A DNA stretch of 64,000 bases. It comes from Streptomyces sp. NBC_01260. GTDB lineage: Bacteria; Actinomycetota; Actinomycetes; Streptomycetales; Streptomycetaceae. Made by a program: the position numbers and the translations under genes. Under the pieces are notes generated by a model. The model made no database searches, was not told the origin of the DNA, and was given only the letters and a program-made list of their open reading frames with translations. Where the stretch lies: assembly GCF_036226405.1 (NCBI RefSeq), contig NZ_CP108464.1, positions 9,060,355-9,124,354 of the forward strand, given 5' to 3'. Within the stretch, counting starts at the first letter, position 1. Each line of letters starts with the position of its first letter. Positions 59,133 through 64,000 of the stretch are shown here, piece after piece.

Positions 59133-60194
59133 GTGCCGCAAAAACTCTTCTTTGAAACCGTCCAGCGTGACCACTACTCATACACGAGGCTGAACCGCGC
59201 GGCCATCAACGAGCTTCGCACCGCCCCGGCCGCCGGCGGTGACGAAGAGGCTGCGCACGCTCTCATCGACCTGCTGATCGACGACTTGCCCCAGGACCCT
59301 GAGCACGACGGACTGATGGATAACTCGGAGACGGGAGCGGTCATACGGTGCCTCAAGGCCGTACTCCGCCGCCTCGGCATCGAGTTCGACATCCCCTTTC
59401 ACGACAAGCAGGGCTACTACTCGTTCCGGATGGAGCACAAAAATGGCCTCATTACTGACCTGACCAGGGTCTTCGCCCCAGCACGCGCAGCGCTGGAACG
59501 ACGCGAGCAGACCACCTTCACCGGAGGCTTGCGGGGGCTGCGCGGCGAGCTGCGCAACCTCATCTTCGCCGCCGCGCAGAAGCCAGAGATCGTCTGGAGG
59601 GACGTCGCGGGTGGTGTCATCGAGATCACGAAGAACAAGGACCACTGCCTGCTATATGACCGCCCAGTGGGAGCCTCAGGCCTCACCTGGAGCGCACTCA
59701 GCAAGTGGTGGCACCTCCAGGACGGCATGTACGGGATGTCTGAGCATCTCAGGCTGCAGGCGCTCCTGAAGCGGCTGAGGGGGTCACTCAACGCCCCGGA
59801 GCAGCTGTTGCTGGACACCTACTGGGATCACGCGATGCAGCGAGGCTTCGGAGACTCTCCTGCTCTGTTGCCACAGGTCTATCTCCATTACGACCCCTTG
59901 GCGCAACATCAGCGGAACCAACGGGCGGAAGGCAAGGTGCTGACGCGGCAGCGGATGGACTTCCTGATGCTCGCTCCCGGCGGTCGCCGATACGTTCTCG
60001 AGCTGGACGGGAAGGAGCACTACACGCGTGATGGGAAGGCCGCACCCGACCTATACGCCGACATGGTCCGAGAAGATCGGCGGATTCGTCTTCAGGGGTA
60101 CGAGGTGTACCGGTTTGGCGGCGCCGAGTTCGTGGACCCACAGGCTGCCAAGCTCATGCTGAGCGGGTTCTTCGACCAGTTGCTGGCTCCATAA
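59133..60194 (+). CDS. Candidate PD-(D/E)xK-like nuclease of subtelomeric accessory DNA
   Basis: 353 residues from GTG 59133, with GAGGGGGA 5 bases upstream. The N-terminal half is helical (LNRAAINELRTAPAAGGDEE, CLKAVLRRLGIEFDIPFHDK). The C-terminal half contains TRQRMDFLMLAPGG, RRYVLELDGKEHYTRDGKAA and LQGYEVYRFGGAEF, the layout of DUF559/Vsr-like nucleases with an Asp, an E-x-D-G-K strand and a final hydrophobic strand. It resembles the nuclease halves of abortive-infection proteins. That role is inferred. Confidence 0.6.
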   Translation: MPQKLFFETVQRDHYSYTRLNRAAINELRTAPAAGGDEEAAHALIDLLIDDLPQDPEHDGLMDNSETGAVIRCLKAVLRRLGIEFDIPFHDKQGYYSFRMEHKNGLITDLTRVFAPARAALERREQTTFTGGLRGLRGELRNLIFAAAQKPEIVWRDVAGGVIEITKNKDHCLLYDRPVGASGLTWSALSKWWHLQDGMYGMSEHLRLQALLKRLRGSLNAPEQLLLDTYWDHAMQRGFGDSPALLPQVYLHYDPLAQHQRNQRAEGKVLTRQRMDFLMLAPGGRRYVLELDGKEHYTRDGKAAPDLYADMVREDRRIRLQGYEVYRFGGAEFVDPQAAKLMLSGFFDQLLAP

Positions 60195-60319
60195 GCTCCG
60201 CCCCCATAAGGAAGTTATACAAGCTGCCGTCACCTCCAAAGCCGGAGCGGGTACAAGCTCGACAGCCCAGGTCATTGCGGCCCGGGCTGTCGCGCGCTGC
60301 GGCTCAGCGCCAGACCGTG

Positions 60320-62980
60320 TCAGGCCCATTCCACGCCGAGTTCGCGTAGTGCGTCGAGTTGTTCGGGGGTGAGTTTGTCGCGTCGGCTCTTGGTGTTGCT
60401 GATGAATACGCCGAGTTTCACGAGGTGTTTCTGGCCGTCGATGTCGATGGGTTCTTCGTGTTTCCTCGGGACGGGCCGTTCGTGTCCTTCCCTCTGGAGG
60501 TACTGGGCGAGGGCCGCGACCCCTCGCCGGAAGGGTGCCGACAGCCCGCCCGCCCCTCTTCCCGCGCGGGCTGTCACCGGGGCGGGTTCCGGCGCGTCGG
60601 GTGTTACGCCGAGCCCGCCGAGCCGCTCCTGCTGCTCACCGCTCAGCTGCGCCCAGGTGTGCGCCCGCCGTTGCTGTGCCAGCCACTTCCCCAGGTCGTC
60701 ACCCTCGAACAGCACACCGGGTTGGATGGCGGGCAAGGTCCCGCCGGCCTCGGTGTCGGCGAGGTCCGCGAGGACCCGGTAGTGCCGTTGCCAGTCCAGC
60801 GGCCACGGGCAGTTCCAGTCCTCATCGATGGCGGCCAGCTGCTCGGCCCGCGTCCCGGCCCGTTCCGGGTCTTTGCCCAGGCCGTCCTTTCGGCGCAGGT
60901 TCGCCATCAGCTGCCCGATCGCCACCAGCTCGTCATCCGCCTCACCCCATACGGCGTCCTGCCGTGGCGCGAGGTGCCCGTGGGCGCGGTGGAAGGACCG
61001 CAATGCGGCGAGCTTCGTCTCCCACGCTTCATCGCCCGGTTCCCACACCATGCCCTCCTGGTCGAGGAGCTCCTTGCGGTGGGGGTCGAGTTCACCGGCC
61101 CGCTGCGCCCGGCGCTGCTGATGCACCCACCGCCCAAGGGGAAACCGCACCACGCCGACCTCGGTCTCGGTGTCGTACGGCACCGAGAACAGCCCGGTGA
61201 TCTCGTGCTCCGCGCGCCAGCGCCGCAGTGCCTGGTATCCGTCCAGCCACACCAGCGATTCGGGCCGGAACACCCGGGTCCGCAGGAACGCCGCGATCGT
61301 CGCCGGATCACGCGGCGTGGAGAAGTGCAGCAGCGCCGACTCGACCACGGCTTCCGTGCCGTCCTCCTGCTCGACGTCCTCGCCCTCACCCTCGGCGCCG
61401 ATGATCCGCCCGTCCGCGTCCCGCTTCACATGTACGGGCCGCTCCCTGCTGCTCCGTGTCAGGGCGCGGGAGGCGAGCTGCTCGACCAGGCGCTCGTCGT
61501 GAGAGCGGAGGCCCTGGAGGAGGGCTACAAGGGGTGCAAACGAGGCGGAGGCGACCATGTCGGTGGGGTTCTCACCGGGCTGAAGGAACACCGGCACGAT
61601 GATCCGGGCGACCTTCGTGGCCCCGTCCGGTTTCGGGCGCAAGGCCCGCCCGATGTTCTGCACGATCTCGACCTGCGACCCGCGGGTGTCCGCGAAGCAG
61701 ACGGCCTCGACACCTCGCTCGCCGACGATGTCGACGCCTTCTCCGAGGATGCGGACGGAGGCGAGGAATGCCCGGTGCACCCTGCGGTCATCGGCGTCGA
61801 TGCCGTTGGCGAACTGACGGAGCACTTCACGCCGCTCGGACACGAGGTGGTCGCCGCACAGCCAGTCCGCCCAGACCCGGTCCGGCGGGACATGCCGGTA
61901 CGGCTCCAGGTCGTAGAGTTCCGCGTCGATCGAGGACGCTGGCAGCTTGGCAGCGTCCTCGAGGAACCGGTCCGATGCCTCCGTGGCGTAGAGCTCGGCC
62001 GCGGTCTCGGGCAGCTTCTCCGCGAAGACTCGGGCCTCCTCGACCCGCTGGTGGAACGTCAGGACGGTGCGCAGGTTGTTCGCCGCGGCGTGCTCCAGCA
62101 GAGCGGTCTGGAGGAGTGCGAGGCGCCGGCCGCGCAGCGCTTCCTCGGACAGGCCCAGGACCGGTTCGGGGTCGCGGATCTCGATGACGTCGATCTCGAA
62201 CCCGGCCAGTACGCCCCGTTCGACGCTCTCCGAGAGACCCAGCTCGAAAATCCACTCACCGTAGGGGCCTGCCGGATCGGAGGTCATGCTGGCGATCTCC
62301 AGCTCCTTGCCGTCCTTGCCCTTTTGGGGCCGCGGGGAGGCCAGAATGCGAGGGGTGGCGGTGAGGTACAGCCGGAAGGCGGCCGGGATGCGGGCATTGT
62401 CGTGGATCGCCGCCCACGGCCGGCCAAGATCACCCGCCGTACCATGCGCCTCGTCCACCACAGCCAGGTCGAAGCCATCCATGGACTGACCGAACAACCG
62501 CTCCCCACCCGCGAGAGCGGCCTCCAGCGGCCCCCGCACCTTCTCCTGGCCCGAGGGGGCGTCGACGTCTTCGCGGTCCACGAGGGAGGCGTACGTGGCG
62601 AACACGACCACCGGCCCGTGCCCTGCCCACAACGCCAGCTGGATCGGGTTCGTGGTCGTGTTCACCCCGAGCTGCTCCAGGACGTCGTCCTTCTCCAGCG
62701 AACACACCGCCACCATCGGCGCGTGATGCCCGACCCTGCGCCACACCAGAGCGGTCTGCACGAGCAGATCCAGGGTGGGGACCATGACGAGGATCCGCCC
62801 GTCCCGGAAATTGTCGAGCGCGGCCCAGGCGGAGGTGATCGTCTTGCCGGACCCGGTCGCCGACACGACCGTGGCACGGGCACCACCCTCCGGCACAGCA
62901 GTTCTTGCAGGGAACCCCACCCACTTCCGGATACGTGCATTCGCATCCACCTGGTGTTCCCGAAGCTGAATAGCAGGCAT
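60320..62980 (-). CDS. ttrA: Telomere-associated DEAD/DEAH helicase (TtrA-like)
   Basis: 886 residues from ATG 62980, behind AAAGGGA. Helicase motifs: I in VVSATGSGKTITSAWAAL, II in LAVVDEAHGTAGDLG (DEAH), III in LYLTATPRIL, VI in VEIVQNIGRALRPKPDG. The C-terminal 300 residues hold Helicase-Associated repeats (ALRSFHRAHGHLAPRQDAVW, LGKWLAQQRRAHTWAQLSGE). Such helicases are encoded next to telomeres of Streptomyces chromosomes and linear plasmids, pointing away from the end as here. The upstream frame to 63196 lacks a ribosome site and was not used. Confidence 0.88.
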   Translation of the reverse strand: MPAIQLREHQVDANARIRKWVGFPARTAVPEGGARATVVSATGSGKTITSAWAALDNFRDGRILVMVPTLDLLVQTALVWRRVGHHAPMVAVCSLEKDDVLEQLGVNTTTNPIQLALWAGHGPVVVFATYASLVDREDVDAPSGQEKVRGPLEAALAGGERLFGQSMDGFDLAVVDEAHGTAGDLGRPWAAIHDNARIPAAFRLYLTATPRILASPRPQKGKDGKELEIASMTSDPAGPYGEWIFELGLSESVERGVLAGFEIDVIEIRDPEPVLGLSEEALRGRRLALLQTALLEHAAANNLRTVLTFHQRVEEARVFAEKLPETAAELYATEASDRFLEDAAKLPASSIDAELYDLEPYRHVPPDRVWADWLCGDHLVSERREVLRQFANGIDADDRRVHRAFLASVRILGEGVDIVGERGVEAVCFADTRGSQVEIVQNIGRALRPKPDGATKVARIIVPVFLQPGENPTDMVASASFAPLVALLQGLRSHDERLVEQLASRALTRSSRERPVHVKRDADGRIIGAEGEGEDVEQEDGTEAVVESALLHFSTPRDPATIAAFLRTRVFRPESLVWLDGYQALRRWRAEHEITGLFSVPYDTETEVGVVRFPLGRWVHQQRRAQRAGELDPHRKELLDQEGMVWEPGDEAWETKLAALRSFHRAHGHLAPRQDAVWGEADDELVAIGQLMANLRRKDGLGKDPERAGTRAEQLAAIDEDWNCPWPLDWQRHYRVLADLADTEAGGTLPAIQPGVLFEGDDLGKWLAQQRRAHTWAQLSGEQQERLGGLGVTPDAPEPAPVTARAGRGAGGLSAPFRRGVAALAQYLQREGHERPVPRKHEEPIDIDGQKHLVKLGVFISNTKSRRDKLTPEQLDALRELGVEWA

Positions 62981-62994
62981 TCCCTGGTCCCTTT

Positions 62995-63540
62995 CTAGGA
63001 ATTGACCGGCGTGAAAGGCGGAACGGAGAGGGTGCCGTCCGGGCCGAGCACGACGTGCTGCGCGAGCTGGGCGAGGACCTGCTCCGCGGCGAGTCCCGCG
63101 CCCTCGGCCACCGCACGAAGCCGCCGGCCGGTGGAGGCGTCCAGCCACACCTCCGCACGGAGTTCGTCCTTCGCCCCGCGCCGCTGAGCCATCCACGCCG
63201 CATGGCCGGTGAGAGCGGCGGCCCTCCGCTCCACACGCTCACGGGCCCACGCACTGCCCACGCTGTCCTGCTCAGGGTCATACGCAGCCGTTCCAGCGGC
63301 GGCGATCCAGTCCCGAACCCGACGCCACTCCGCATGCCGGGCCTTCCACACCTCGGCCAGATGCTGCGGATCCTCATACGACAGCTCACTGGACGACTGA
63401 CGGGCCCAGCCCGTCAGCCCCCCGGCGGTCTCACGCTCCCGCACCGCGGCCTCGGCCACCTTCCCCAACACCTCCGCCGCACTCAGCCCCGCTCCCCGGC
63501 GGCGCACCACGTCCCGGGCCACGTCATCCGCACACCACAT
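62995..63540 (-). CDS. Telomere-proximal partner protein of TtrA
   Basis: 181 residues from ATG 63540, with GAGGAG 8 bases upstream. Helical and charged (VVRRRGAGLSAAEVLGKVAE, LAEVWKARHAEWRRVRDWIA). A C-terminal stretch VWLDASTGRRLRAVAEGAGL, AAEQVLAQLAQHVVLGPDG may bind DNA. It is the terminal gene, 14 bases before the helicase ATG and co-directional, the arrangement seen at other Streptomyces ends. Biochemical role unknown. Confidence 0.75.
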   Translation of the reverse strand: MWCADDVARDVVRRRGAGLSAAEVLGKVAEAAVRERETAGGLTGWARQSSSELSYEDPQHLAEVWKARHAEWRRVRDWIAAAGTAAYDPEQDSVGSAWARERVERRAAALTGHAAWMAQRRGAKDELRAEVWLDASTGRRLRAVAEGAGLAAEQVLAQLAQHVVLGPDGTLSVPPFTPVNS

Positions 63541-63699
63541 CAGCGAACTCCTCGATAAGCTGCAAAAAGGCGGTTCCACATGCGCGTTCCGTTCCTGAGA
63601 AGAGCCCTTCCGGGCATCAGGGGATGTGCCCTGCTTCCACCAACTCTACATGTGCATTCTTCCAGAAGGGCACGACTCGCAAACCCGCCGCCCCCACCC

Positions 63700-64000
63700 C
63701 TCATAGCCAGCCCGGCCCGCGCCAGCGGGCCCCAGGTCCTGGAGGCGCAGCCGGAAGGACCGTCAGGCGGGGGAGCGCAGCGGACCCGCCGGGAGCGCCC
63801 CGCGCTCCCCCAACTCCCGCACTGGAGGCCCCACTAGCCGCACCACCACACCCCAGCGGCACGGCCGCGCGATGCGCGGCCAACCGGGCGCGCAGCGGCC
63901 CGCCCCACTGCCTCCAGGAGCGCAGCGGAGGGAGGCGCCCACGCTCCGCGTGGGCGAAGGGAGCGCAGCGCCCGCGCCCCTTGCACATCGCGCAGCGATG
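63700..64000. other. Streptomyces-type telomere (right end of the replicon)
   Basis: Perfect palindromes with short loops follow one another: GCCCGC/GCGGGC (63715-63730), GGGAGCGC-CCC-GCGCTCCC (63791-63809), GGCCGCGC-GAT-GCGCGGCC (63863-63881), CGCCCACGC-TCC-GCGTGGGCG (63936-63956), and CATCGC-GCA-GCGATG (63986-64000). The last equals palindrome II of the archetypal telomere in reverse complement. Palindrome I and the final bases are not in the window. No coding sequence from 63541 on. Confidence 0.88.

Noticed and set aside
60359..62998. 879-codon plus-strand frame opposite the telomere helicase
   Set aside because: The minus strand carries all helicase motifs in order. The plus frame has no recognisable domain.
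60320..63196. Upstream start at 63196 for the helicase
   Set aside because: It would overlap the partner gene by 200 bases and has no ribosome site. ATG 62980 is preceded by AAAGGGA and fits the family start.

Overview
The window reads as the terminal 64 kb of a linear Streptomyces replicon, either a chromosome arm or a linear plasmid. The evidence is the very high GC content with lower-GC islands, the GTG/ATG starts with GGAG-type ribosome sites, and the actinomycete families DUF6879, DUF5753, DUF6415, DUF6262 and EACC1. The last 300 bases are packed with short perfect palindromes with 3-nt loops and end in CATCGC-GCA-GCGATG, which matches the archetypal Streptomyces telomere. Next to them is a telomere-associated helicase pair of the ttrA type.

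Layout, left to right. 1-2280: a membrane histidine kinase and its NarL-type regulator. 2.4-6 kb: a tyrosine-recombinase cassette with a DUF6262 partner. 6.6-9.2 kb: a large terpene cyclase fusing a class I domain to a class II-like domain, bordered by broken genes and GTTGGCAA-core sites. 10-13.3 kb: a DUF6879/DUF5753 regulator cluster and a DUF6415 gene. 13.4-18.3 kb: an EACC1 plus caspase-STAND-WD40 conflict system. 18.5-20.6 kb: an ECF41 sigma factor operon with its own promoter. 20.6-31.4 kb: a debris field of IS remnants, an IS6 element, a MerR-type regulator behind a long leader, a relaxase fragment, iteron-like repeats and two IS5-type elements. 31.4-37 kb: one IS630 element cut into three by an IS110 element, a small repeat-bearing insertion and an IS21 element. 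38.9-47.4 kb: a complete three-gene pPIWI-RE island (REase, DinG-like helicase, PIWI protein), whose PIWI gene carries a 3' frameshift that runs it into a GNAT-TnpB chimera. 48.2-55.2 kb: a 7-kb transposon with a 9-bp target duplication that splits a DUF4238 gene. 56.3-60.2 kb: subtelomeric orphans, including an HNH-like protein and a PD-(D/E)xK-like nuclease candidate. 60.3-64 kb: the telomere-associated pair and the telomere.

Taken together this is an accessory arm. It carries at least two probable defence or conflict systems (pPIWI-RE and EACC1-caspase) and one candidate novel natural-product enzyme. Around them lie layers of transposons whose nesting order can be read from target duplications. 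No tRNA, rRNA or CRISPR array was seen. All functional calls come from reading the sequence. No database search was run.
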